From Acorus gramineus (Eukaryota; Streptophyta; Magnoliopsida; Acorales; Acoraceae), in assembly GCA_030737835.1 (NCBI GenBank), contig CM060856.1, forward strand, positions 14,611,116 to 14,675,115: DNA of 64,000 nt, read 5' to 3'. The notes beneath the pieces were generated by a model. The model saw only the letters and a program-made list of their open reading frames with translations. It had not been told where the DNA came from and searched no databases. The position numbers were made by a program, and so were the translations under genes. This document shows positions 25,492-37,760 of the stretch, piece by piece (within the stretch, counting starts at the first letter, position 1; each line of letters opens with the position of its first letter).

Positions 25492-27615
25492 TAACTAGTT
25501 TTCCCCCACCCCCAGGATCCCCAGGATGTGCGTGTAAATAAAAAAATATTTAAAAAAAATACCCACAACCAACATTTTCAATTTTTTCAATCCATTTATA
25601 TGTGATATAATATATCATGTTATGTATAATAAATGATATAATGAAAATTTTAATAATGGTTAAATAAATCATCTATAAAATTTAAAATAAAATATAAAAG
25701 AGATATGTTACAACTAAAAATGAAAATTTAACATATATACCATTCCACCAACCCTATATTGTAAAAATACTCCATTTGAAACTCTAAAAACAACAATATC
25801 GCTTGAATTCATTTTAAAAAAAAAATCGCTCAAATGGATAAAAAAATGTGACATATATGTATAATTTAAATTCTTTAGAATTAAGAGTGCAACTTAAACG
25901 GGTTGAACCTAACCCAACCAAAAAAAAATTTGGGCGGGTTTGGGTTGGGGTGTTAGTGTTCGTGTTCAACCCGAGCCCGAACTCGAGTAACCCGAACCCA
26001 ATTTGAATTGGGTTTAGGTTGAGGGTTCAAGTAACCCAAATCAACCCGAACCAAAATTTTTCATATCTAAGTAAAATTATAATTTTTGTAATATGCATGG
26101 TAAAATTTGAATTTTACAATTTATTTTTATGTAGAATCTTTCATTTAATTTTTACAGTTTCCATATATCTATTTTTACGGAGAATCTTTTACTTATGTGT
26201 GTATGATAAAATGTTTTTCATCTTCATCTTTTTTTTGTCGTACAAAGAATTAACTCTTACAAAATTTTAGTTGTTTATAATAATACATTTTTAAAGTCAA
26301 ACTCAAATCCAACCCAACCCGAATCAAACCGAACACGAAAAAATCCAAGAATTAAATTATTACCGATATTCTTTAAAAATTCATAACTTTTCAAATATAA
26401 CTTAGATTGTGGTGATAAATAACTCGCTGAAAAGATATTTTCGATAAATACTTATGACTATGAAATAGATTTTTCCTTAAATTTATTATTTAAAGATGAA
26501 AAGTGAGATCTAACGTTAAAACTCATATTTAATCCGAAATTACATGTTTATTATCTATATTTCATGATTATCTCAATCTAAATCTAATAAAAAAATAATA
26601 ATAACAAAAAAAATATGATGACGTGGCACAATCAACACCATTTATTCAATATATCTTTAAAAATCTATGATAAGATTATGAGACTAAATATTAGTTTTGG
26701 ATAATAATAGACTTAAAAAAATTTATTAGGGGTAAATATGTAAAATTATGTTATACAATTCAAAACACTTTTGGTTAATAATATAAATAGATAGATGAGG
26801 ATTAATCATGATCTCTAAAATCAAGGATTACATATATATTTGTTTTTGTTGTGTGCTTAAAAAAATTGATATATTATATATTCTTAATATTTTGAGTATC
26901 CTATAATTAATTATAAATAAAAATATATTTTAAGTTATAATGTAAAATCAAGAAAAAATATTCCGAAAATATAATAAAATATATTATAAAATGATAATAA
27001 GTAAGTTACAATTAAAAAATAATCAATTATATTATTAAATGAGATTTGGTGGATATTTTATGCTATTTAAAGTTTATGTATATTATATAATTATCTCAAT
27101 CAAATTTAAAAAAATAATAATAAAAAATGATGATATGGCATGATCACCACTATTCATTAGATTTGATGAAAATCTCACATTATCATTTTTTTTCATTCTT
27201 ACCCTTAATCCAAATGATAATAATCATAAAAAATTTAAGGGTAAATTCGAAAATGAAAATACTACGAAGTTGAAAATACTTTTGGTTAGTAATATAATAA
27301 ATAGATAGACTAGTCTTCCCCATGCAGATGTGCGTGTAAATAAATAAATAAATCCATCCACGAGGACCACAACCAATACCCTCAATTTTTTTCAATTCAT
27401 TTATATGTAATATAGTATATCATGTGATATATATATAAATGTTATAATGAAAACTTAATAATGATTAAATAAATCATATGTAGAAATTATTATGAAATTA
27501 TACAAGAGATCAGTTACAACTGCAAGTGAGTTTTTTTGTATATATACCCCTCAACACTATATTATAAAAATATTTCATTTGAAACTCTAAAACCAATAAT
27601 ATTGCTTGGATGAGT
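25492..27615. repeat. Direct repeat pair (about 300 bp each) flanking 1.5 kb of AT-rich DNA
   Basis: Left copy about 25492-25806 and right copy about 27308-27615 share ACTAGT-TTCCCC, GATGTGCGTGTAAATAAA, TTTATATGTRATATARTATA, CATTTGAAACTCTAAAA and ATATYGCTTG in the same order. Between them are a GGGTTGGGTTCGGGT-type motif cluster (25900-26340) and a further diverged direct repeat (about 26470-26800 and 27030-27310). It may be a non-autonomous LTR element, a Helitron cluster, or nested local duplications. Confidence 0.6.
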
Positions 27616-27689
27616 AAAAAAAATAATGCAATTTAAACCCTTTCGAATAACAAATCATTAGGGACATTTTTCTGAAATGTGACTTTTAG

Positions 27690-28270
27690 GGGTATATATA
27701 TAAAAAAAATATTAATTTTAAGAAATAAAAGGTTTATCAATTTTATTCATATTTACATTTATCAAAATCAGAATAAAAATAGAGATAAATATTATCTCAG
27801 CGGTGGATCAAAATATTAACATTTTTAATTTTAAAATTGAGACAATTATCCGCAATTTAATTCATTTATTTTTTATACCAAACAGGGATATGCTGTTCTC
27901 CACTCATTTATCTGCATAATCTCATTACCCCCCACTTATTGTCTTACCAAACCAGCTCATAGAGTATAATATTATAAACGATCCCAAAACACAATCTTAC
28001 TGACAGTACTCATTATCCCACCACTTTTGTTCTAAACCGCATGAAAACTGATAATCTGCAAGACCGTGTAAAATCGGAAGTCATATGTGTATGTGCCTAT
28101 ATAAAGTTTTGATGATAAGTTATTTTAATTTTAGGAGATAAAATATCCATCAATTTTTTTCATATTTACATTTATCAAAATTAGAATAAAAATAGAGATA
28201 AATAATATCCCAGCTTTTAGATAAATCAAAATATTCACATTTTAATTTTAAAATCGTGACAACTGTACCA
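27690..28270. repeat. Direct repeat, about 150-bp copies at 27695 and 28115
   Basis: Both copies contain CATATTTACATTTATCAAAA, AGAATAAAAATAGAGATAAA and ATCAAAATATT-ACATTTT. They lie upstream of the bZIP gene. Confidence 0.75.
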
Positions 28271-28325
28271 CAAAATACACAGTCTTTTTTTTACCAAACC
28301 CTTTTGTCTTCCACAAAATAAATAC

Positions 28326-28360
28326 AAACACAAACACACACACACACTCTCTCTCTCTCC
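28326..28360. repeat. (CA)n(CT)n microsatellite upstream of the bZIP gene
   Basis: CAAACACACACACACACAC followed by CTCTCTCTCTC. Such CT tracts are common in plant leaders, but this one is about 600 bp from the ATG. Confidence 0.8.
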
Positions 28361-28952
28361 CCTTTTTCTCTCCGCCTCACCGTCTCTTATCTCTTCCACC
28401 TCATGGTGAAGAAGCAACTGTTATCTGTTTCTTGGCCCTGTGTTGTCCTTTATCATCATTACCCTACAAAAAAGATTAATTTCTACATCTATGCCCTTTT
28501 GGGCGGAATTTATGCATAATTTAAATATTTTATATTTTAAAGTTATACCCCTCAGAAGGGTATTCGTGCGCATTTTATACTATTTTGAGGGGTAATGCAT
28601 AAAATAGTATTTCACTAGGGGTAATTGGATAAAATGAGGTTATTTCAGGGGTATTTATGAAACAAAACCCTGCCTAACGCGATAGATTAGAGGAAGCTTC
28701 AGAGACCGAAATATGAAAAACGATTCGCACAATTAAAGAAGCCATTAATGACTTTCTCTCTCCCTCTCTCTGCCACTCTATTTTAGGGTTAGTCAAATTT
28801 TAGGTTTTCCTCCAAAAAAAAAAAAAAAAAAAAACCACATCCCAAATCTGACGCCATTGATCGAAACCCCCACGCGGGTCTCGTCCGAACCCTAGAATCC
28901 TCAACCGGGTCTCTCTCAAAATCCCATCTTTTTGAGTCCTCGCTCTTCCACC

Positions 28953-31900
28953 ATGGACGATCAGGAGCTGGACTTCACGAATCCCGAGGCGCTCTCGGCC
29001 TCGGGCGACTTCGACGACCTCAGCTTCGACGTCGGCGAGTTCTTCGACACCCACACCTGCTCCCACACCCACACGTGCAACCCGCCGGGGCCGGACCTCT
29101 CCCACACCCACACGTGCTTCCACGTGCACACCAAGATCGTCCCCGTCAACAACGCGGACGCCGACGCGAAGGCCGCGTCAACGGAGGAGACGTCGGAGTC
29201 CGTGGACAAGACGTCGAAGAGGCACCGGTCGTGCGGGAACCGGGAGGCGGTCCGCAAGTACCGGGAGAAGAAGAAGGCGCGGACCGCGTCGTTGGAGGAC
29301 GAGGTGGTCCAGTTGAGGGCGGAGAATCAGCAGCTCCTTAAGAAGTTGCAGGGCCAGCAGGCGCTTGAGGCGGAGATCATGAGGCTCAGGTGTTTGCTCG
29401 TGGACATACGAGGGAGGATTGAAGGGGAAATCGGGTCTTTCCCTTACCAGAGACGGGCGATGGGGGAGATGGGACCGAATTCTGGGCAGCACTTGAGCGC
29501 TTGCAACCTGCGGTGTGACAATCAGGTGTACTGCATGCAGCAGGGGAAGAACGGGGGGAGCGCGGGAATGAACGGTCAAGGGTTCGGTGTGTGTGAGATT
29601 GGGAGTGTGCAGTGCATCGGTGGATCGGGTGTCTTGGGGTGCTCGCGTCAGGAGTCGACTATCCCTTCCAATGGTTGTTCGAGTGCAAAAAAAGATAAAG
29701 GTAAGCCCTTTTTAAATTTTGCCCCTGCTGTGTTTTTTGGTTGTTTTGGGTTCTTGTGGGTGAATATCATGCAAAAGTTAAATTGTGGTGTTTGCTATTT
29801 AGGCCCCTTTTGGAACCAATTTTGGAAATCAATCATGCTCTAAATTGATTAAAATAATTGATTATGGAAAAACTACTCTCGACCGGTTCTTTTTATAAAA
29901 GATGTTTTGTTAACATTTTTAAAACAATACTGAAACCAGAAGTCGAAGTTCAAAAATACCCATTCGGATTCGATTATCTACCGATTTTGTAAAATCAAAG
30001 GTCGTTTGATAATTGGTTCCAAACGGGGCCTTAGTATGTTTATTATTTGGTTTGGGAGCAAGCTAGGCTTTTTTGAATGTTTGAATTTTTTGAGTTGGAT
30101 ATTTGGGGTGTTATTGCGAGAGAAATTTTATAGTTTGGTTGCAGGGTGCTGTTTGCTTTACTCTTCTTTGTTTTTTTTTCTGAGAAAAGGTAGGAACCCT
30201 ACCACTATAAATCGTTACTTAATCAATTGGGTTCAGTTCCAGAACAGAAAAAAATGGGGTACAAACCATCGATGAAAGTCTTCAAAGTTCAGTCCCTACG
30301 CAAATTAACAATAAGGAAAACAAGAAAGAAGAAAACAAAGGGAAGCAGAGACTGCTATATATTAACTTCATAGTCTCTACCAAGCCAACAAACAAACTTA
30401 ATCAAGAGAAAACATTACTTCCGTGAACCAGTCCACCCCTTAGCTTGCACACCAGCGTATCTACTTGCCCAATATTTTAGGAAGAAGATTGTGCTCTCCC
30501 ATGCATTTTTAGAATTTTAGCCTTGATAATCCTATTTCCCTTCTTCTGCAACTCCTTTCCAACTTTCCATAAACTTTCTAGGTTTCTAAAATCTGTTTGG
30601 AACCAAGCAGCACCCACCGAAGAGCTCCACAGAATACTTTCAAAAGGACATTCACAAAACAGATGCTCCACAGACTCACTTCTCCCATTAGACAGTGGAC
30701 AATTAGTTGAATCCCAAAGGCTGAGTTGGAAGTTCTTTCTGTAGCCAACTGGAACAACTTTTTTGCGGAAAAACCCTCCTTCATGTGAGGGCACCAAACA
30801 ATACTATCAGCCCCATCACCTGTCTTATTGAATTTCTCTAGCTGTCTCATAAAATTCTAGAAGTCCGCCTCCTCTGAGTCCAAAAAATTTCTTCTAACCA
30901 GTGTTTGGCAGGGTGTTGTTGTTAAGTGAAAATTTTTGCTCTTGGTTTCCATGGAACTGTTAACGAGTCAATAACACATAGCATTTGCACAAGAGGACAA
31001 ATGAATATGTGAGCTGTGATACAAGCAGAAATTGAATTGGTTCTGTTTTTGTTTCATGGTTCATATTGTGTCCTTTATCTTTCAGCAGTAGTATCAGCAT
31101 AACTTTTCTTCCCAGTGTTTCACGATCAGTTTTGTGGGTCAATCATATTATCCCTCCACCCTCCTCTACTCAGTCTTTCATACAATCATACTGCGGTGTC
31201 CTTAATTTACTTACATGAAAACATGTCTCCGTCTATGTTGATAAATACATGCTCTATTCAGATGATCTAAGCTTCCTCTAGGACACCCCTTCATGATACC
31301 ATTGTCCTGGTTTGACATGTTCATGTTGACATTGTTCTTTCTACTGAGCGCCCAGCCTAATAGTGTGCGTTTTTTTCTCTGTAAATAGGCAATTTATTTT
31401 TGTTCACCATTTTTTGTGAAAAGAAGGATACTCAAAAGGGGAACACCATGGCTTGTTTGGTATCTTGTTTGTCAAGACGAGGATCCAACTATATTTGGAC
31501 GATAGTTTTTTTGAATAAAAGGTAGGCACCCTGCCTTGATATTATTTCAACCAAAGAGAATGTCCAAAGCTTACAAAAACAAAATTAGAACATACAAAAG
31601 CCATGGGAACATCTCCCCGAATACCATTGGGGGGGGGGGGGGGGGGACAAGAGTAGAAGAGGGATCTACCCACCCCCACCACTAACCAACCCACGAAACT
31701 GACCGACACCTAATCCTCTATGTCCAGCCACCCCCGAACGAGCCCAACCTTTTTCGCCCCGGTAATAAATTGAATCACCATTTTCCACATAAGCTTTTGC
31801 CCCCTGAATAAAATGTGGTTCCATGTTAGCAGAACTATGTTCAACTTAAGTTTTATTTATACTTCCATGTTCCAAAATTCTAATGCATCACAATTGGTAT

Positions 31901-34900
31901 CTAAACAAGTTCAGTTATTATAATGATATGGTTCGTATTTTCTATTTCAGTCAAATTACTTGGCTAGAATAGGAAGAGAATTTGTTGAGCAGAATCTTGT
32001 GATCTGTGTTTAACTAACAGGGTTATTATCATGGAATACCATTATTGGATTAATGTGTTTTCTGAGCCTTTTTTTCATAAATGGAATGGATGTGTTTATA
32101 TTCAAAAGTAATAGTGTTTACAGTTATAATTGAACTTTAATATCGAGCAACACACTCATTAAATGATTATTAACTTCTGTTGTCATATTGGCAAACCCAC
32201 TACTGCACAATGATTATAGAACATTATATTGAGGGGTATAAAAAATGTGGTAATGGGACTCATATCCATGTTTGGAGCCATGTCAGACACTATTTTCATG
32301 TCTTCTTTAACACCCGCATGGATATCTGTAATTCATTGAGTCGTATGGAGGTGAAATGTCTGTATCTTTGTGTCTGGTCTGACACTGAAACAAGTTTTTG
32401 TGTCATTCTTACATTAAATATAACTTATTGATATAACAATATATCACCATTGATGATGATTGCATACATAAATGATAAAATTGTTGAGATTAATGTGATG
32501 AGATTCTGATTGGTGTTTTTACCGACTCAATTGAATTAAGTGCCGGAGAATAAAATCTTTTTTTGGCTTCACCTATTCATATTAACCGGTTAACTACAAT
32601 AGGTTACTAGCAAAAACAAAAAATGAATAAAATGAAAGGATAGAAATCATAAGTTTCCTCACGCTTAAATACAAATTTTGTCTGCTTTAAGAATGTTAGC
32701 ATGTAATCCTTCAGGAACCAGACTCTGTTATCCCGTGGTTGTAGGATCTTTTTGTGTTTTCAGATAGTCCTCTAGTAGAGCTCTCTTCTACTGGGGACTT
32801 ATCTGGGTGCTTCTTCTTTGTTATTTTCATATGTTTCTTTTTGTATCCCTGTTTTGGGCTTTCTCTCTTATTCTAATAAAATGAGGGCGATTGCCTACCG
32901 TATCTTTCTAAAATAATAAAAAAAATCCTGTGGTTGTGTCTGACATTGTACCTCTGGGGATACTCAATATCCTGAACTCTGTATAAGAATCAGGAGTTAA
33001 CATTAGCTCCATCTTGTTAATATGTTTTGTTTATATATTAGTTCACAAATCTCCCTTTGTCACGTCAACGTGACATTACTATTGCACAATGATGGATCAC
33101 AGAACACACCATGGTCGTGTTTGTAGTTGTACTTCAGCTTTACTAATTCTACTCCTAATCCACAACATTCATATGACATTATTGATGTATCAAGTAAATA
33201 CGCCAAAGATGATTTTACCTTGAGATACTCTCTCAACGATCAACTAGGGACACTATCTTTTACCCATTCTGGATACTTTCTCCACTATCAACTTGAAACA
33301 CTATCTTTTACTCATTCTAGTCAATCTGTTTGATCTTTATTGAGCCTTGCTCACTGGATCCCTCCGCATATGATGTTTCTTTTTTTGAGTAAAAGCTTCT
33401 TCATTTTTTTATAACTTGGAACTTTTTTATTTTAACCACTTATTCCCAATATCTACCTTGCTATCTTGTGGGGGTCTGAGAGGTTTACTCAGAGTAGGAT
33501 GATTTCTCATTGTTTTTCCATTTACCAAATCTGTACTGTGCAAGGTTATTAGAGTTGGCACCCCAGATGTTCTGGATTCTGTTTAGACTCTGGGACGTGG
33601 CCTCAATCAATGACATCTGAGTCTTTACTATCTGGGTTCTAGGATATCACCTAAGGAGCGATAAAACTGCTTTTTTCTTATACTTATTCTATTAAGGTTC
33701 GTGAATGATAAACTGCGGTTTTTGCACAATATTTTCTCATTAACTTTATATTGTGTGTTTAATGCTCAGTGAATGGTGAATTTTGCATTATGCATTTACG
33801 CTTTTGTTTGCATGCATTTTATATGTCAGTCTCACTGCTGGTTTATATTTAACGGTCATGGATCAGAATTTGTCTCCTTGCATAATTAACAGCTATTTCA
33901 TATGGTAAAGTATTTATTAATGTGTAAAATTGAGTTCTCTATGTTGTTTAGTGTGCTTATAAGGAATAATGGTTTTATCATAAATATTTTCCGGTGAATC
34001 CCTTTTTAGTCCTGTTTAGCTGGTGATAAGCCTAGGTGCCCAGGTATTCATTGGGTGCACCACTCTGTGTCTGGTTGGTTCCCCTGACAGGCACTGGGAA
34101 TGCATATTCAACCATTTGCAGTGCTTGTCTGCATTAGACATTTTTCCAAGTTATCATTTTCATTGAAGGCAATCTAATCGAACATCCTTTTAATGAATGC
34201 ATTGTGACAGCTAATGGACTCCCAAATCTTTCAGAGACTTGCCTACAAATTTCTGTATGGTTTTCTAAGATGAATGCTGAACTACATCCCATAGAACTTT
34301 CAGCCATAGTGATCAAACACTACTTGAAAATGGTTCTTCTGTTCAGAAACAAAATGTTCCAAATGTTCCTGGAAATTCTTACTCCTGTTGGACCATTTGT
34401 ATCCATATGCATTTGGATCACCTCTCAGGCCTCCCCGACTGATTCTACCATAGAGGCCAACGATAGACAATAACTCCCCCCCGAACACAGCTTACAACTT
34501 TCATCGTACTGTGCTCTCCAAAGAGCAACTCTTCTCAAAATCTCAAAAGGTGCTGAGTTGGAATCCCATTCTAAGGATTCTTGTGGTTCCGGAGGATCCA
34601 GCTACAGAAGAACCAGGAACAGAGAGCTCTCCCCCCTTTTTCGCCCGACTCTTTGGTCAACAAAAATTATGCTTCGCAATTCCATAATCCAACAATTTGG
34701 ATTCAATTTCTAATTGAATTAGCAAACCGAGCTTTAGTTAGTCAGATAACACCCCTCCTCAAAAAAAAAAAAACTTTCGGCCATAGCAAAACAATTTAAT
34801 GTTGAGATTTAGAACCTAAAATGAGCATCGAATACGTTTCACATAAAGTTTGTATCCTCTTCTAACACACTTGCATGTGCACACATACACAACTTAAAAT

Positions 34901-35404
34901 ATGTGTGTTAAGTGGATCCTTGAAACTTGTATGGTGAGGGCAGGACCACTTGGAAGCATTGGGTGAAGGAAAATCAGATGGTCCAGTTGAGGAATCCAAG
35001 CAAACTCCGCCGGCTGAGTTAGAATCTTTAAATTGAGCTCAAGCAATCACATGATGATTGTTAACTTGAACATGAATCATAATAGTTTTAAAAATAATAA
35101 AGCATACTCCAACCCTTTGGGAAATTAACTGTGGATGTTTCATTTATGGATTGTGCTTGAACAGGCGAATTTAACTTCTTTTTTTGTTTTTGTTTTTTGT
35201 TAACGTGTGTGAAGCAGATGAAGAATTTTAATATGCACCTTGTACACTCTTATAAATCCCATCATGCCCTGATGTTATTTGGAAAGTACATGGTTGCCTA
35301 CTGATTTTCGACATGCTTGAAAATCTATCCTGAATATGTTGCTGGGAATATTTCTAATTCATGGTATTTTTTCTTCAGGAACTTCTGCTGTAACGGAGAG
35401 TTGA
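28953..35404 (+). CDS. Group F bZIP transcription factor with zinc-sensor motif (bZIP19/bZIP23 type)
   Basis: Homologue of Arabidopsis bZIP19/23, nuclear factors that activate ZIP zinc-transporter genes under zinc deficiency. Exon 1, 28953-29700, is secure (249 codons plus one base). It starts at an ATG in CCACCATGG context, [13 protein letters not shown]. Residues about 33-61 form the Cys/His-rich zinc-sensor region ([15 protein letters not shown] and [13 protein letters not shown]). The basic region ([16 protein letters not shown], about 95-110) leads into a leucine zipper to about 150, then the group F tail [19 protein letters not shown]. The open frame runs on past the GTAAGC donor, so a last exon is required. 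The best candidate is 35379-35404, after a TTTTTTCTTCAG acceptor: it closes phase and adds GTSAVTES, for 257 aa. That exon and the 5.7-kb intron are inferred (about 50% sure); exon 1 identity is about 95% sure. Confidence 0.85.
29801..30031. mobile_element. 231-bp MITE in the bZIP intron
   Basis: Terminal inverted repeats AGGCCCCTTTTGGAACCAA (left) and, inverted at the right end, AGGCCCCGTTTGGAACCAA. The short body holds ATTGATTA and its inverse. A hAT- or PIF-like MITE; no clear target duplication. Confidence 0.82.
30172..30890 (-). mobile_element. 5'-truncated LINE with zf-RVT domain, in the bZIP intron
   Basis: The minus strand starts near 30890 and runs to a poly-A tail (T-run at 30172 on the plus strand, then GAGAAAAGGTAGGAACC). 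Coding relic at 30477-30850: [57 protein letters not shown], matching the zf-RVT layout (C-x-L-C ... ESVEHLFxxCPF...W). The frame is interrupted. Confidence 0.8.
31507..31815 (-). mobile_element. LINE-like 3' tail, second copy in the bZIP intron
   Basis: A T-run then GAATAAAAGGTAGGCACCCT, the same start as the tail at 30172. It is interrupted by an 18-base G homopolymer at 31629-31646. Confidence 0.55.
34130..34560 (-). other. Unidentified broken ORFs within the bZIP intron
   Basis: Minus-strand frames (for example [20 protein letters not shown], then [14 protein letters not shown]) have protein-like composition but no clean start, splice pattern or family I recognise. Probably decayed transposon sequence. 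Confidence 0.3.
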
Positions 35405-36114
35405 GAATCTTCACTGAGACAGTTGAGTGATCGCATGACATCTCTTTTGTTTGGTGGTGGATTGAAATCCTATCATCATGGACAGCATTAGCGCATGTTA
35501 ATTCTTTTATTTTTGTATGCAAGTTGGATCCCATTATGGTTGGCCCTTGGATTCTTTCAAACTGGACATCCTAGGAGGAAACATTGGCAAATCTTTTCAT
35601 TATAAATGAAGTACTTTGCTAGATAAATGGGGATGATCTCTATTGACGAGTACAGTCATATTGTTTTTGGAGTTCTTATTACTGTATTAAAAAATTTGCT
35701 GAGCTTCGAATCCTCTATGGGTTTTTATATAGGCAGGTTGTATTATATCAGTTAATTCTTTTCTCAATATCTGTCTGTTCTCAGCTCTCCCCCATGCCTT
35801 GAATGTGCTGTGACTGCAATTTCTGGTGATCATCCACTGGTTATTCATTGTGATATTTTGATGGGGCAAGACTTCAATTTGTTCAGCATTCTTTGTTGTT
35901 GTCATATTTTTTTGATGGGTGAGTAACTTTTATTGTATTTTTGTCATCTATTAGTAATTTAGTAGTAGTGATGTGTTTTTAATTTTCCAAGAAAAGAATA
36001 AGCATAAAGTAGTGTCTAATGTATGCATTGAGAATGATTGCCATCACTAGAAGATTTTAAAATATCAAGATCCGCCGTAGTATGAAACTTATTTACTTTT
36101 TTTTTTTTTTCTTA

Positions 36115-36305
36115 TAGTGTGATGGATTCGGTTGGAATTTCAACTGCAAACATTCTTATAATGTGATGGATTATCAGAAATTCGGTTGGAATTTCTTATC
36201 ACTCCATTTCAGTGCTGGAATTTCAACTGCAAACATTCATAAGAAATTCAGTTGGAATTTCTTATATATAGTGTGATGGATTCGGTTGGAATTTCAACTT
36301 ATATC
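36115..36305. repeat. Cluster of short nested repeats
   Basis: GTGATGGATTCGGTTGGAAT occurs at about 36119 and 36272, TTTCAACTGCAAACATTC at about 36138 and 36220, and AGAAATTCRGTTGGAATTTC at about 36176 and 36242. It looks like successive local duplications. Confidence 0.75.
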
Positions 36306-36459
36306 CATTTCGAATTGATCTACGTGTTTGAGTTTGGATTATAAAAACTAGAATATTTATATTGATGTGAGACAATTCAGTGCTATTAAAAAAAAAAACA
36401 CGCAGTCCGGAGCTTGAAAAAACACATTATTATAATAGTACGTGATGCTGAATTATTAA

Positions 36460-36916
36460 GGGTAAATTGCGTTTAGACCCCCTTAAAGTTTGAAACCCGC
36501 AGAAACATTTCCCGAAGTTCTAAAACATGCATTTACACCCCCTCCCCATGCTGTTTAATTTTTCATTAAGATGAGACAAAAGTATAGTTTTACCATTTTA
36601 ATTAAATCATTATAATGTTTTCATTGTTTAATTAATTGTTGTGTGAGTTAATTCTTAAAAAAAAAAAATCCACGTGTATTTGAAAAGTTAAACACTTTTA
36701 TAAAATATTCACAAAACATATTTAAAGTTAATTCATTGGCTCTTTTTTTGGTATTTAAAAATTTAATTAATTAAATGATAAATAGTATTATTGAAGTATT
36801 TTTATTCCATCTTAACAGAAAATCTAATGGTATGAGGTATAACTGCATGTTTTTGAATTTCAGGGGTCTTTTTGCAGGTTTCAAAAATTTTAGGGTGTTC
36901 AATTGCATTTTACCCT
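36460..36916. mobile_element. 457-bp MITE with 8-bp target duplication
   Basis: Ends GGGTAAATTGCGTTTAGACC (left) and, inverted at the right, AGGGTAAAATGCAATTGAAC; inverted similarity extends about 100 bp inward. Flanks ATTATTAA at 36452-36459 and ATTATTAA at 36917-36924 form a perfect 8-bp target-site duplication. Confidence 0.87.
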
Positions 36917-37760
36917 ATTATTAATCATTAGTCATCAATGAATTCAATCATTCAATATCTTTATTAATTTTTTTTGTGATAAAAAATTAATGATACTTAT
37001 TAGTCATTTATTAATTGAATTATTATTAATGATATTTATGAAATTATAAATGAATTATTAAATAAAAACATATAAAATTCAATGATTTAATTGTCAGACA
37101 TTGTTGAATTCAGCCTCAAGATACCCTCGGAGCCTCGAACCCTTGAACCTCCGATATCGATAGGTGTAACACGTTATATATACGTCACGCACAACATATA
37201 CTAATCTTTTAACAAACACGGATCCAATATCACCAAAGCACGTCCCATGTGTTGCTCATTTGGTAACTAGGGTGTCACTCCAACACCCTAGTATTTTATG
37301 TATATAATTATCCCCATTTTTACATATTTGAAAGCTTGTTGTGACCAAGGACTTGCACAACACATACAATAGGGCATGGATAGCTTGATCAACATTGATA
37401 ACTTATTGATGACCCCATGAAGTATTATGAGTTTTGTATCACCCTGTGAGGACAAATAACAACCTACTTCTTTACATCCATTGTGCATATAAATCAATTA
37501 ATAAAAATGTCAAAATATATATTAATTTATTTCAACATATATTTATTTTTAATAAAAAAAAAGTATTTCATTAACTAATATATTTTAAAAATAAATATAT
37601 GTGCGGGACAGAGGCTATGTCCCTGATTTATTAAGGCCATCCTAAAAAAAATTCTAAGATAAATATTTAATATATTATTTATTTATTGGTATGGACATTT
37701 ATATTACTTTATTTTAAGCACGTCCAAATATCCAATGAAAATTGAAAATAGGGTGCAGGG

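Noticed and set aside
34204-34488. Plus-strand 89-aa frame in the bZIP intron
   Set aside because: No recognisable domain; the overlapping minus-strand frames are equally open. Treated as decayed DNA.
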